51,878 nt of DNA from Chloromonas sp. AAM2 (GCA_004335635.1 QAXH01004151.1:1-51878), one strand, 5' to 3'; shown: positions 10,918 to 23,369, counted from the stretch's first letter. Notes: generated from the sequence alone by a model not told the origin. A program made the numbers and translations.

Positions 10918-13317
10918 TCAACCGAGGACAGTGTGTGATGCCTTTTCTTCTGGCGTTGCATGATCCAGCAGCCGACGCAGCACACGCGCTGGGTTGCCTG
11001 CCACCACACACGAGGGCTCCACATCACGTGTGACCACCTAAAGCACGTGGGTCACACAATGCAGGTCCAACATCACACAAACTGTCCGTTGAAGCCACTG
11101 AGCGCGACCATGGATTATGCTCTAGGATGATCTTTGTGGGATAGGCAGCCAGAAGCAGCACAATCTGTGCAGTGCCTTCCGTGCGTGATTTGTAGTACTG
11201 GCGGCTGTGGCATATTCTGCTCAAGTACAGAAAACGGCTGCACGTGGCACCTGGCACCCACCGCGCCAGCGCCCACCACCGCGCCCCGCCCAACCGTCAC
11301 GCCCCCGAGGATGATGGCCCCAGCGCCCAGCCACACATCATCACAGATCACGATGGCCTGACCAAACTCAGCCCCCTGGAGCAATCATTCAGGCACTGCC
11401 AGCACTTGCGTGTATTGCCGCACGTGGGCTGGGTGCTGATAGGATAGACATGCACATGCACTCGTGAGTGTTCAAGTTGAGCAGATAGGGCAAGAGAGCA
11501 TGACAGTGCTGGGAGTCGTGTCAGACCGCTTGAAGCGAGCGTCTTGAATGCCAGTTCAGTCTTGGGAACGTCACTGGTGGGGTACATGGACTTGCATCAA
11601 AGTCTAAAGTAGGAATGTCTAGCGTAAGTGACTTGTTGGAAAGTTTGACTGGGGTTAGCCTAGGCAAGCTAGGCATTGGAGCCAAGGGGTATTCACTGCA
11701 TTTGGTAAGCTGCCCTGCGCTCATGCCTGTGTTCCGTTGCGCAGCTCCCAATGCACTGGGTGCGTCGCACCGAGGAGCTGCACCCTCGGAGCGAACAGCA
11801 CCCGGTGGCCGATGGTGACAGGCCCTGGGCGGCAGAGCAGGCAGTGCCGCCGATTGTGTGAAGTGCTTGTGAAGGCACGGAGAAATGGCATAACGAGACT
11901 CAGATAGCGTACGGCATATCTTATAATGATAACTAGGCGAGGCAGTAGTAAAAAAAAGGGATAGTGTTGTGATGACAAATGTGATGGCAGCGACGTGGGG
12001 CCAGCAAGTATGCATGCCTGTAAACAAATACGTTGCTGTTAAGCACACAGCAGCTTTGATTTGTTCCTAATCTTAGTGCATCGATGGCGTAGCCAATCAG
12101 AGGAATGCACCTTTGCATGTACCAACTGAATCCCACCCACCGCAGTCGATGATAGTGACGTCATAGTTTAGGTACACATCACTGCAGTGTTGGTCAGGTA
12201 TGCAAGCCAGCGTCAGGTCTCCCTCTTCTTCTTACTATTTTCCACGATCCCGTTTCTCCGAGCGCCGCGTGTATGCATGGCGGCCATAAATCCAAGGCAA
12301 ACCGCTGTTTCTTCATCAACGTGTGCGGGGCTGTTGCGTGTTAGTGCGGAACATAGGAATTGTCCCAGAAATGGCATTGACTTGCTGGCAAGACAATCAA
12401 GCCCAATGTGCATCGGCCTGCAAGCCTGCCTATGTGCCTGCTTGCAAAGCCTCTGCCTGGCTTCCTGGGCATTTGCATGGCCAACTGACCTTCCAAACTT
12501 GGTGTTGCATCCAAAGTCCGTTCGGAAGCCATGCTCAATCCAGGGCGGGGAGTCCTGACGTGCAGCACATCATGAGGGACAGTCAGAAGATAGGAGTCAG
12601 CCGGTCAGTAATTATACCATGTGCCAGTTCAGTTGTTCTTATTGGATAAAGATTCGGATTGGAATAGATAGGAGCCCTGACAACTGATAGTTCTGGCCTT
12701 AGCAAAGCTGGTGGACCGGGTATGGCAAACAATGGAGAGTGTGTGCGTAGGTTGGAACGCATGGGCTAGTCATCCCTGACCTTGTCGATGCTTCCAAACA
12801 ACTGTGTCATGATTTCCAGCCGTTTCTCCATTGCATCAATGGGCAGGGCTTCCAACTGGGGTACCAGCAAACGTGCACGTGCGCGTTGGGTTACAAGAAC
12901 TGCGTCACGACCTGCATGGGCATGCGCATGGGTGGGATTGGTAATGATGCAGGCATCAAGTGTCCTTGGCCCTCTGTAAGGTTAGGCCAAGTTAGGACAA
13001 GAGAAAGCATGACTGCGGCCACCTGGATGCAACGGTATATGCATAGCAGGTAAGGACCCACTAAATGTGACTTTTCACTCAAGCCTGTAACAGTGTTTTG
13101 GTGCTGTGAACTGGCAAACATCTTTTTTCCCCCCCATCGTAACCCCGTCAGTTCCCCATCGTAACCCCAGTTCTGTCGCGTCCAGTTCACCTTGATGATA
13201 GGGTAGCCCAGAGAGCATGCGTGTTCTCTGCGACCCTGGAGGGAACATGGCTGCCCCTGGAGGTCCAGGGCATGAGCTGCCGGCATTTGCATGCGGCACC
13301 TCCTCACTTGCATCCAT
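10918..13317 (-). CDS. Maltose/galactoside-type O-acetyltransferase (hexapeptide repeat)
   Basis: Predicted exons on the minus strand: 13317-13191, 12899-12781, 12554-12490, 12181-12141, 11824-11727, 11375-11262, 11037-10918, encoding 227 residues, close to the usual family length of about 185-220. The family transfers an acetyl group from acetyl-CoA to a sugar hydroxyl; the acceptor cannot be told from sequence. Residues about 34-80 form the Mac-type N-terminal helical segment (MLSGLPYH, RARARLL, LFGSIDK). The left-handed beta helix follows: HGFRTDFGCNTKFG, DVYLNYDVTIIDCGPVTIG, then LLGATHPVHWELRNG with the likely catalytic His near residue 139, GQAIVICDDVWLGAGAIILG, GAVVGAGAVVTRDVEP and the closing VVAGNPARVLRRL. 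All phases agree. The fifth intron (11726-11376) uses a GC donor, because no GT occurs between the conserved motif and an in-frame TGA. The closest well-known relatives are bacterial Maa, LacA and NodL. Confidence 0.9.
13108..13128 (+). repeat. Dispersed repeat motif copy in acetyltransferase intron 1
   Basis: GAACTGGCAAACATCTTTTT followed by a further T run is identical to the copy at 14808-14828. It lies in the first intron of the acetyltransferase gene. A shorter, diverged relative (TGTCCCAGAAATGGCA, 12361-12376) is in the third intron of the same gene. Confidence 0.6.
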
Positions 13318-14888
13318 CCTTCTTACGAGCTGTGCAGGCTGTGAGTGGAGTGGATCGCTCGTTCCCAAGATAATGTAACGCAGGTTATGAGGGCTACTTA
13401 CCGCCAGCAGCAATCGATTGAGTGACAGAGCGACTATTCGCGTGTCCAGCGGTGGCGATCGCGTCACGTGTCGATAGCTCTGAGGTGACGACAGCTGTCC
13501 GGTGCCATTAGCTCTGATCGCGGCGTTTCTGTACGGCGCCACGTGCCAACCGCCGCGATCCGCAATCAAGAGGACCTTCAAGAGGTAGAGCTGCAGGTAA
13601 TATTTTGGCCGTACCCTGCATTTTGCTTCCGTTCAAAATGATGACATTAAACCCGAAGAGCACCCGCGGGGCACCAGCAGCTCCGAACATCAGCCAGTTG
13701 CAGTGAATTAGGCAGCACAAACAGGAGGTGACCGTATCTGCTCCAGGCTGACTGGCCTGGGTTGGTGGCCAAAACGCGCTGCACTTGCCAGATGCACAGC
13801 AGCAGTCCCTTGCTTGGAGCTTGACAGCTTGACACGCATCAGGCATGCCAGCGGACGCACACTCACCTAATTATGGACAGAAACGGTGAGCTGGACACTC
13901 ACCCGCATTTCTTACCCTAACCATAGGCACACGCCGACCCTAACCCAGCATGCGCACGCTTGTCAGTCAGCTTTCCTGTTCCAGTGATGTTTTTGATTGG
14001 CTTTTGGCAAGGTGTCGTCTGCGCTGCATATCCTCAGTACTATTTAGCTTTGGGACCCCTGGACCTGCCCAGCCACCCATTATCAATGTATCATGCGCAA
14101 ACTATAGCCAGCGCATTTCCATTGCACAGTTTCTGACTTGAGCTGTTATCAAGTGCAGCGGAATCGCTGCAACGAAAATAGACATGCTGAAGCCACTAGC
14201 CACTCTGAGTGAGCGTGATCGCATAATTTGGCCTGCCTTTTCATTCTTATCATGTTCAAGCTGTTGATGCCGGAAGTCCTTAGGCTTTGGGGGTGCAGCA
14301 TGGCATTCCTGGCCTCACGTCAGCTCGGTCAAACACCGTTGTTGCTGTTGATGGCATGTAACCCTCACATGACCTGGTTACCCAGCAAGCCTGGTTGCAT
14401 CGTCACTCACCAGAAATTAACGTAACATTTGCATGCACCGAACCTGGCCATTCCATGTGCGACAGAAGGTCCATGTATCCTGTATGCTCATGTCTGGCCT
14501 GGTCGCATACAGGGTGCAAGTTCATGGTAGAAGCCTGGTTGCGCCATTAATATAGAATCCTCAAACATCAGAGCCACATTTGCATGTTCCTAACTCCGGC
14601 ACTCCTGGGTCGGTCCACACAACAGAGCACGACCGCTCGGCCTCACTACTCAAGCCAGTCCTTCTTTCTCTCCCACACGCCACTGTGACCTGCGTGCGCT
14701 CCCCCTTTGAATACATCACACATTGCAACAGCATTGCCCAAAAAAGCCGCAAGAAAACAATGTTCCCATCTCATCAACCCTTCCTGGCCCGTCAAGTGTC
14801 GGTCCCAGAACTGGCAAACATCTTTTTTTGCACATCCGTAACACATATTAATCACCAGAAAGAGATCCTGTACGCTGCATGCTTTCAG
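13318..14888. other. Divergent upstream region between acetyltransferase and CNB-protein genes
   Basis: This stretch lies between the ATG of the acetyltransferase (minus, 13317) and the first recognisable exon of the cyclic-nucleotide-binding protein (plus, 14889). It should contain both promoters and the missing first exon or exons of the plus-strand gene; the acceptor at 14889 requires an upstream exon ending in phase 2. I could not identify that exon. Degenerate CCCTAA-like units occur at about 13915-13948, and a copy of a dispersed repeat lies at 14801-14829. Confidence 0.5.
14801..14829 (+). repeat. Dispersed repeat motif copy upstream of CNB-protein exon
   Basis: The motif GGTCCCAGAACTGGCAAACA followed by TC and a T run lies about 60 bases upstream of the splice acceptor at 14888. 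It shares at least 21 identical bases with 13108-13128 and the core TCCCAGAACTGGCA with 33887-33900. Confidence 0.65.
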
Positions 14889-17800
14889 GCGTGCCCACCA
14901 AGGCGTACTCCTCAGCACGTCCCAGTTCACGGTCGATGCGGATGAAGACCGCGAAGCTCGAGCCACCATCAAGGCCGACGTGGCAAGCGGCACTGCGAGC
15001 GCATTCGCGAACCTAGCCCGCCTGGGCGCTAAGGCCGCAGCTTTGCAGGCGGGACAGACAGGGGCAGGCGGTGATGGCAGTCTGGACAAGGCTGAGTCAG
15101 TCTCCCGGGCCCGAAGCATTACGTTACAGCTTGCGAGTATGGGAGATTCGGACTTTGACAGCCCCGACGGCGGCAGGGGTCTGTCCACCTCCGGCTCAAC
15201 GGTCAGTCCCTCAACGCGAGCGAGATGGATGCGGAGCGCGTCGAAGGTACGAGACAGGCCCGAGGCTCATTCGAGGTGCCTGGCAGGATTGGAGCCGACC
15301 AGCGGTCAAGTGTGGTGCATGTGTGGGTTCCGCGGCTGGCTCTGACTCGCAGACTGTCCTGCAGCTGCTTGCTAAGCGATGCGCACACAGCCTCAGCCAC
15401 GCCAGGTTTTCAACCGACTGCTGCGATAGCGTTGCTGCTTGTCTGCAGCCTGCTGCGAACCTGGTTTGGCGCAAGTCACGTTGCAACCCAGTCTCATGTC
15501 CTACATTGTTGAGCGCCCCATTGGTATTCAAAATCATCCACAGGGCCTTCACGTCTGTTCGTGTTTCCAGGTGGAGGTGAACGCTGCTGCGCGGCGCATG
15601 CGCGAGGTGGCCCGCCTCAAGGCCCTCCAGCGCACACCCTACCCCATGGTGCTGGCGAGACTCAAGCTGCTGCTGGAGAGGCTGACGGTGGGTGGCGCGT
15701 TAGTCGTTTGTTCTCCTCGTTTGTGCTCGTGTCCTGTCACGTGGTCATGAGTCACGTGTCCATGAGTCACATGTCCACACCACAGTAGTGCTCCTTTCTC
15801 AGCCATGCGCCCATGAGTCGCGCAGTAGTGTGTTGCATGCAGTCATGTGCTTTGCACAGCACGTTATGCCACAGCATGGGTGGACTTGCAACTGCCACGT
15901 CAATAAATGCATGTGGTTAGTGCACACTTGTCGCATGCGAAAGTAAAGGCATATCAACATGACGATCAACACATATACCTACCTACAACAACACCATGTA
16001 CTGTTTGTGCCTGTGTTGCTTCACAGATGCTCCTGGATCAGGAGGCTCTTGCGTGCAGCCCCAGCCGTGCGGCAGGCTTTGCCAACAAGGTAGCTGTGCG
16101 GCAGCATAACAACGCACTTACCCTTGGCGGCGCACTTACCCTTGGCTAAGCGACACTGTGATTGTTTAAACATACCCTTGCATGTCTTCGTTTGCTACGA
16201 GCAAGGCAGAAGTCCATGAAGGTGGAGCTCAGAGCTCAGCCACCCTAATCACTTGCCTGAGCATCTCATCATTACTTGTGTGCAACATTCATCAGCTCAA
16301 TCATTGCATGCGTTCAAGCATGAGGCCGTCATCCATACGGCTACATGACTATGGTTCCTGCACTTGCATGCACGCTCATCAGCTGCCCTGCCGTACCTTG
16401 CCCACCGCTGCCATGCCGGTTGAACGTTTTGTTGGTCGGTTACACGCTTTGGGCTGACCACATGTCATCTGATTCAAACTGTTTGAATACTCAATCATTG
16501 ACTTGGTTTACGCAAGGCGTCGTGTGCTCTGTCCGCCCGCAGTCGAATAACATGACGTTCCGGTCAGCTTCCTTCAACATGCGCAGCCCTTTGCCTACTG
16601 AAGACCTCCTCGCCTCGCCACCTAGCATGTGAGTCGGACCATTTGCACGCTGATATGCCTGGCCCAGGCCTTGACTGTAAGAATGGGTTGACATACACGC
16701 TGATATGACTGGCCCAGGCCTTGGCTTGGTGAATTGTGAAGTAGAAAAGAATATGGTGGCTAAGAAGCAGGACTCACTGGAGGGGCGGGACTCCAGCCCG
16801 TCCAACCTACAAGTGGAGGGGATTGCGACACACCGCGATAGTAATGCTGGTGGTCACCCCTCGGGGTGCTGTCCTGACCGCAAACCGCGTTAGGCACAAA
16901 AGGCTACCCAGTACTGCTGGCTACCCATGTACTGCTGGCTACCCATGTACTGCTGGCTACCCATGTACTGCTGGCTACCCAGTACTGCTGGCTACCCATG
17001 TACTGCTGGCTGCCCATGTACTGCTGGCTACCCAGACTACCTGCACACATCAGTCACACTTGTTTTGCCCATCACGTTTGTGACACCGTGACCTGCCTTG
17101 AATTCCTGGTCACACTTGTTGGCACACCACTTGCGTGACATCAATGCCTGCTTTAGGCCTTGAATTCCACGTCTGGAACTGATCAGTCACTGACCCTAAC
17201 CTAAACCCTAACCCTAACCCTAACCTTACTCACTGAGTGTGACAGCCGAAAACGGTCACGACGTCCTTACCACTTATCATGTTCTTAGCCACCATACAAT
17301 TGTATTCTTTTCTACTCCACAGTTCACCAAGCCAAGGCCTGGGCCAGTCATATCAGCGTGTATGTTAACCCATTCTTCCTTATTTTTCCGGTTTCACGAA
17401 CTATGACTACATGCTCATATCCTTGTGATGAGGGCGCCCGGCCATGCTCGTCGCAATGCAACGGTTGGCTGGTCTGTTGCTGTCTCAGATCTCGGCACAT
17501 GGCCCACAGCCCGAGCACAGCACGCACATCCAGGAATGCCCACGGCAGCCCCGAGCCCCTGGACCCGGCAGGGGGCTCAGGGTCGCCGGGCGGCGCGGGG
17601 GAGGCCCTGCAGCCCTTGGAGAAAGTGAGGGAGGAGCTCGCAGTCACATTCGCATACGTCAGTGACTTCCTTAGAAATGTGGGTGATTGGATAACTGAGT
17701 GATAGAGTGATTGGACGAGTGGATGCGTGACTGAGTGATTGGACGAGTGGATGCGTGATTGAGTGATTGGATAAGTGGATGCGTGATTGAGTGTTTGGAT

Positions 17801-20800
17801 GAGTGGATGCGTGATTGAGTGTTTGGATGAGTGGATGCGTGATTGAGTGATTGGATGAGTGGATGCGTGATTGAGTGTTTGGATGAGCATGAGTCGAGGA
17901 GGAAGTGGACGAGGTTGTGGAAGAGTGCAGACAGTGTCAGATTACTAGGCTGAAAGTGCCGGCTTTACTGCAGGAAAAAGTGAGCTCAGGTCGGCTTAGC
18001 ATCAGCCCAGGTAGAGCCACACTAAGATTGGAAACTGAGTTCCCCGCGATCGCATGGCCTGACACGTTGTGAAAACATGTACGTCTACATGCATGTCATA
18101 CACACACGCGCTCTTATAGCCCGTTTGCCTTCACAAATGTCACACACTCCTGCCTGCAGTCAACGCATGCATGCCACATGCCTCACACTCATCACTCGTC
18201 TGCCATCCACGTGCCTCTGACTCACTCCTATGACTGTTGCCGATGGTCCATGTGACTTAGGTGCCGGAGGAGACGCGTGTGGCCTCCATCAACTATGCAC
18301 GAATGGAGAACTACAAGAAGGATCAGACAGTTTACAAGATAGGCGACGAGCCAGTCAAGTTCTACATCATATTGACAGGTGACGGGCATCATGGTCAGAG
18401 AGCCACCTTCTCCAGTCCAGCCTGTGTGCACCCCTGAATGCCCTTAGGATGTGATCTTAGCAGCCTTGTGACGACAATGCAGAAGGACACATGCAGCTCT
18501 GCGCAGTGGGTTCCTGTCACCCACTTGCTCAGCCTCAATACGCCCTCAATGTTGGTGACAGGTACATGTGAACAGGTTGGGAATTCGGACAGACGGCCGA
18601 CCAATCACTGCAGCACATGACAAATGGGTGCAAACTCGCCTCTTTCGGCGTGTAATGTCTGCGCACGTGTATTGCATCTGATCCGCTCAAACCGCGGATT
18701 TAAAAACAATTGCTGGAACCGCTGCAGCACGTGATAAGCTCGGTTTTCCCTCGGCCATCTGGTGTATACCTATAGCTCTTAAAATTAGAACAAATCATGG
18801 TTTTATGAAGTGGGGCATCTGAGTGTGCTTGTGCTGCCACACCATACCAGTAGTCTGTGCGTCTGTTGCCCCGCCCTCCAGGTGCCGTGGAGGTCTGGAG
18901 CCACCCGCCCCAAGAGCCCCGCAGGCGCACGGTGCTGGCGCAGCTCAAAAGGGGGCAGAGCTTTGGCGAAAAGGACATTCTCAACAACGACCTCAGGACG
19001 GAGTGCATCACTCCAACAAGGTGATTGGACGGTCACGTGGCCTCCAGTCCGGCATGGCCTTGTATGGCAGAAGCGGACTGCTCAGCGAGGCACCAGTCAC
19101 CAAGGAACCTTTTCTTTTTTAAGCCTGCTGATTCGTTCGTTCTTTCTCAACATAGAGGGTTGGTCAGAGTGGGGGTTGAATTACTAGGATACTATTCATT
19201 CAAGGCACAGGTTCTGCCTTCTTTGGCCCGCCTGCCACATGTATATTCCTCGGACAAGTGAGTCCTTGTGATTGCATCTCCTTGGCTTGTCAGCCTTGCT
19301 GTGCATCATCATCTGTGTGCAGTAATTGTACTTTTCTGATCGTTGAAGCCGAACCGTTCAAGTCCATCTTCAGCGACCACTTCGAGCAGCTGCTGGCACG
19401 TGCTCAGGACTTCTTCATGCATCACGTGGACATGTGAGAAAGGGGCTGAATGAAACGTACTACAGCATTGCAGTCGTTGTTCTTGACCAGGGCAACCGCC
19501 TTGACCCGTCTCTGACCTTGGTCCCAGCCAAGCCATTTACAACGCCTTGTTGAAGGACGCGATAACACGATGTAATTCTGATAGATTGAATACCACTTTA
19601 ATGTATAAGGCGGATTCGGAAGGGAGAGGTTGTGCAACGCATCCAGCCCGGACCCGCTGCGTGTCACGTCCTTCATGAGCCCATGCTTGCCTGCACCCCT
19701 CCTTGTTTTTCATTCACAGGTTTTCCAACGTCCCTGAGGAGGACGGCCACGCCATAGTGCGGCACATGCTGCTGTCCACCTACCCGGCAGGCAGGGAGTG
19801 GGAGCCGCAGGCGGAGCCGCAGATATACTTTATCAAGTCAGGTGCGGCAGGGGACTTGGGTTGACCATGTGCATGGTATGCGGCACCGGGTGCACTGCAT
19901 GATCGCTTCAAGGTCGTGTCCGTGTGTGCTGCAGTACGGACTAGGTGAAGTCCTTGCTGAAACAGCTGTCGGTTCTGTTCGGTATCTGGTAACGTACAAA
20001 TCAGCTGTCAGGTGGTCGTATGTATGCTTGGGCCGGCATGACAGCCTCTCTTGTTGTTTGTGGTGCTTTCGCTGTTTGCAGGATCCGCCACTCTGGAGTC
20101 ACACGATCGCAGAGGTCACTCAGTGGTCATCACACGTGCCATGCTGGGTCTGAATGTGAGTCACGTGCAAAGTAACGGTTGAGATCAACGAATTGCACGT
20201 TTCCAGCCAACCAAAGTTGGTGTTGCTCAAAGGAGCGAAAAAAGCAACGAGCGTGTTCTTGCCATCATACCAATGTGCTCCTCCCACACTCAAACCTCCT
20301 GACGAAATTCAATCTTGAACGGTACGTATCATCGTCGTTTCAACCGTTTCCTTTCCGTTTCTGTTTCCACAGGAGAGTGGCACTAACGACCTTGAGGCCC
20401 CTGCAGTTGCTGACGCGGGTATCCTTGCCAATGTGGTGCTAAGGGACGGGCGGGCTGTGGGCACACTAGGCCACGAGGAGGAGATCAGGAGACTCAAGAG
20501 GCAGCTCATACCCAAGAAGGTGCGGCGGGATCGTAGCTGGAGGCGAGTGCTTGGAGGTGGCATGTTTGCAAGTTGGCATGGTCTGGGAACGGTACTGATT
20601 GTAGCAATTGTTCATCAGGCAATGCGTCTTGCTAATGCTATCAGCAGCGGTATAAGATGTGATGTATCTCTGACAGGACTGTCTCCCTCTCTCGCGCTCA
20701 CTCTCTCTCTCTGGCAAGACTTGCTGGTCAGTCATTCTTTGACAAGCTACCCTGACGGCATGCTTTGCAATGTTTGCACGCCAGTCCACTTGTGCCTTGC

Positions 20801-23369
20801 TAGCTCCCCTCACACTCACTAGCTGCCACGTGACCCCTGACATGCAGGTCATTGCCACCCTCGGAGTTGGGTCACACTTTGGCGGTGGTGTGGCTGCCAT
20901 GGGCACTGGTGATCTGCAGGCCAGCCTAAGGGTCATGTCCACTTCGGATGTGGAGGCCTACCATTGCCACATTGAGGTTTTCATGAAGCATGCGTCACAT
21001 GCATTGTTATGGTGGGTGATGGGTGATGGGGTTGACGCAAAATGAGGCCGCGTTATAGTTCGCGTGGTTTGTTTGTTTGTCGCATGGGGCGGGATGCTTA
21101 CTACGTGTTCGAATGTGATGCTTCACAATTCGCTGAATGCGCAAATCGATGGATGGGTGAGGCGAAGCGAAGTGGACGCAGCCGCCCTGTTCATATCGCA
21201 TGCTCTTCGACGCGATCCCGTCCGCACCATTTCGCAGCGCGTTGCGTGATGACATCGCTTTCAAGTTGACGTACTGCTACGGCCGAGTGGATATGCTGGC
21301 TGGCGAGCTCGCTGTGGGCCACCCGAACTCGTTGCTTGTGTCCACGCTCACTAAGAGCAAGGACAATGGCGGGCCGGGATCGACGCAAGGAGGCAGAGAG
21401 GCGGGGTCTGGGGGACGGACAGGGTCTAAGCGCAAGAAAGCCGTCAAGCACGTGAGTGCCACGTCTTGTTAGCATTCTCATTGAAAATGTAACATCCATG
21501 GAGTGTGATGATTAGTCGCACGTTACAATTGAAGGACACGGCATGTTCCAGGCAGAGCAGTCATCTCGCAGCATAGCAGTGCAACCTCTGTACAACGTCC
21601 CAATGTGTGATTTGCGTGTGACATCTTCTGATCTGCAGGTTCACGAGCCAGGGCACTACAACTCGGAAGTTGAGAAGGCGCTCCAGTACATACGCAGTTT
21701 GCAGGTGATTGAGTACTGAGGGATGGATCCAGATCAGGGCTACAACTTGCCATAGTTTGTAGCACTGCGCCAAGCGTGCAGCGGTAACACCATGGCGAGT
21801 TCACAGTTGCACCTCCCAGATGCAAAACTACAAGGGATGCCAAAGCAAGTGATTGCCCTTGCTATACAGCCATTGCTCCTGTGGTGCAGAAGACACAGCA
21901 CTGTGTATGCCAGGTTCAGCTCGTTTTCTTGCATTGCTGCTGTTTCTGCATCTTTGCTTCACTGATGCATTGGATATGCCTGCACACACACATGTGCGCC
22001 ACGTGCTTGTTCAACAAGCGCTCAAGGGCGTGCGCAGAGAACACCGAGTATATCATCGTCACATGCATAATGTGTTTCACGGCCTTGTCACGTGCAGGCC
22101 CACAGTCAGATGGTTCAGGCCGGGGCTGTGGACTCCATGGCTCGGGCAAAGCTTGTGGGGGCAGCGGCAGCCGAGGGCGTGTTGCCTGTGCCAGGGTGGG
22201 TGCCATGGCCAGGACTCATCATAGAGCAAAGCTGATTATAGGGGCTGCAACACATGCGCTTGGCCGCCGTCTCTCCTTCCTTGCTTCATGTCAAATTTGT
22301 ATGTTCTTCATAAGCTAGCCAGTTGTTGCGTAAACTACTGGCCATATTATTTCACCGGTTGGTCACACTGCCGGTCACTCTGTTGGTCACGTTCACGCAC
22401 AGGTACATGGACTACCTCGTATCCATGGGCAGCACACCCTCCGAACGTTTCTGGTCCGTTCCAGCCCTCTGTGCCAGCAGCCACCGCAGCACAGGCCTGG
22501 CACCATTACTTAAGCAGGTGTGGCAGAAAGTCACTAGTAGGTTATAAGTTGAGCGTTGTGTGTGGCCTCACGTTGCCCGCAGCCCTCCTCGTTATTGTAG
22601 CGTGCAATAGGTGCTCCGGAGATGACGACTCGACTGTGCATATCGTGACATTCACACACCCCCGGATGAGGTATGTGACAACCTGGTTAGCAACAGCTGG
22701 AGACCCTCCCCTCTTGTGAAATTCCGGCTCCACGCTGACTGCTTTATCTGCACCCTGTTGGTCCGTGATGCTCTTCAGGTGTATCCGGAAGGCCTAGGAC
22801 CGCTAGCCGACAAACTAGACCAGCTCATCGCGCGTACACGACACGCGGCGCAAGAGGCAGGCTGCATGCTAGAGGCGGAGCCATTCAAGCCTCGACCGTC
22901 AACCGCAATCCCTGAGCCCGCGCCGACCCAGGCAGCGCGCACGCTTGTATCAGAAGATGAAGCAGATAGCAGAGTGTCGGCTAGGCATAAAAGCGGACTG
23001 CCGCGGCCGTCAGTCGGTTGGGATCGGAACGGATCACTGGGCCGGCAGTCCATCACATCGCTCGCCGGCGAACAAAGACAGCGTCCGTCAAACTTAAACC
23101 GTTCCCGTAATCATGAATCCAGCGGGATGGTGGCAGGCGCACAGGAGCCGGACTTTACCTGGGATGCGCGGAAGTGGTATGCCGAGACGGTGGAGACTCG
23201 TGAGGCGCGACCTGCCACGGTGCCGAGTGCAGGAGCGCTCATTTCCGCTGGTCTGGTATGGGAGCGGGGTCAAGAGGTAGCTAGAGCTCCAGCGTTGAGA
23301 CAGATCCTGACATATGAGGAGATTTCAAGGGTCAAAGCTGAGTTCAACAAAGTGAAGCCGCAGACATGA
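14889..23369 (+). CDS. Cyclic-nucleotide-binding-domain protein with two CNB-like folds, 5' partial
   Basis: Predicted exons: 14889-15246, 15571-15687, 16027-16089, 16543-16628, 17489-17624, 18261-18378, 18882-19020, 19323-19433, 19720-19841, 20082-20155, 20373-20519, 20848-about 21015, 21182-21451, 21639-21704, 22098-22195, 22403-22517, 22779-23369. Phases agree throughout. The first CNB-like fold (exons 6-8) reads MENYKKDQTVYKIGDEPVKF, YIILTGAVEVW and FGEKDILNNDLRT, so it keeps the FGE and Arg-Thr positions of a phosphate-binding cassette. The second (exons 9-12) reads YFIKSGSATLES and VIATLGVGSHFGGGV, with Gly in place of the cassette Glu, so nucleotide binding is doubtful. A basic linker (RKKAVKH) and a long polar C-terminal exon follow. 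There is no kinase, channel or other catalytic domain, so a cAMP/cGMP sensor or scaffold is likely; a flagellar role is possible but unproven. The donor of exon 12 (20976 or 21015) and the first exon are unresolved. Confidence 0.82.
16904..17037 (+). repeat. 17/18-bp minisatellite in a CNB-gene intron
   Basis: About seven tandem units of CTACCCATGTACTGCTGG occur here, some one base shorter (CTACCCAGTACTGCTGG) and one with CTGCCC. The array lies in the intron between exons 4 and 5 of the CNB-protein gene, about 150 bases before a telomere-like array. Confidence 0.9.
17192..17228 (+). repeat. Interstitial telomere-like array
   Basis: This stretch reads ACCCTAACC, then TAAACCCTAACCCTAACCCT and AACCTTA: three to five CCCTAA-type units with one CCTAAA variant. 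It lies in the same intron as the minisatellite. The unit is the 6-base TTAGGG type rather than the 7- or 8-base forms common in plants and Chlamydomonas. Confidence 0.8.
17696..17887 (+). repeat. 28-bp tandem array in a CNB-gene intron
   Basis: Six to seven units of a 28-base repeat, GAGTGATTGGATGAGTGGAT plus GCGTGATT, with substitutions (ATTGG/TTTGG, GACGAG/GATGAG). The array begins about 70 bases past the donor of exon 5 (17625). Minus-strand reading frames across it give repetitive Thr/His/Ser peptides, which I treat as an artefact. Confidence 0.9.

Noticed and set aside
11244..11447. Plus-strand frames across 11134-11447
   Set aside because: They are antisense to hexapeptide-repeat exon 6 of the acetyltransferase.
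10918..13317. Bacterial contamination as the source of the acetyltransferase
   Set aside because: The fold is only continuous after removal of six introns with matching phases, so the gene is eukaryotic.
17696..17887. Direct repeats with 28-bp period considered as a CRISPR array
   Set aside because: The units are contiguous with no unique spacers and lie in a eukaryotic intron.
17348..17890. Minus-strand 180-codon frame with repeated His/Ser/Thr peptides
   Set aside because: It is the read-through of the 28-bp tandem array antisense to CNB-protein exon 5; the regularity comes from the DNA repeat.
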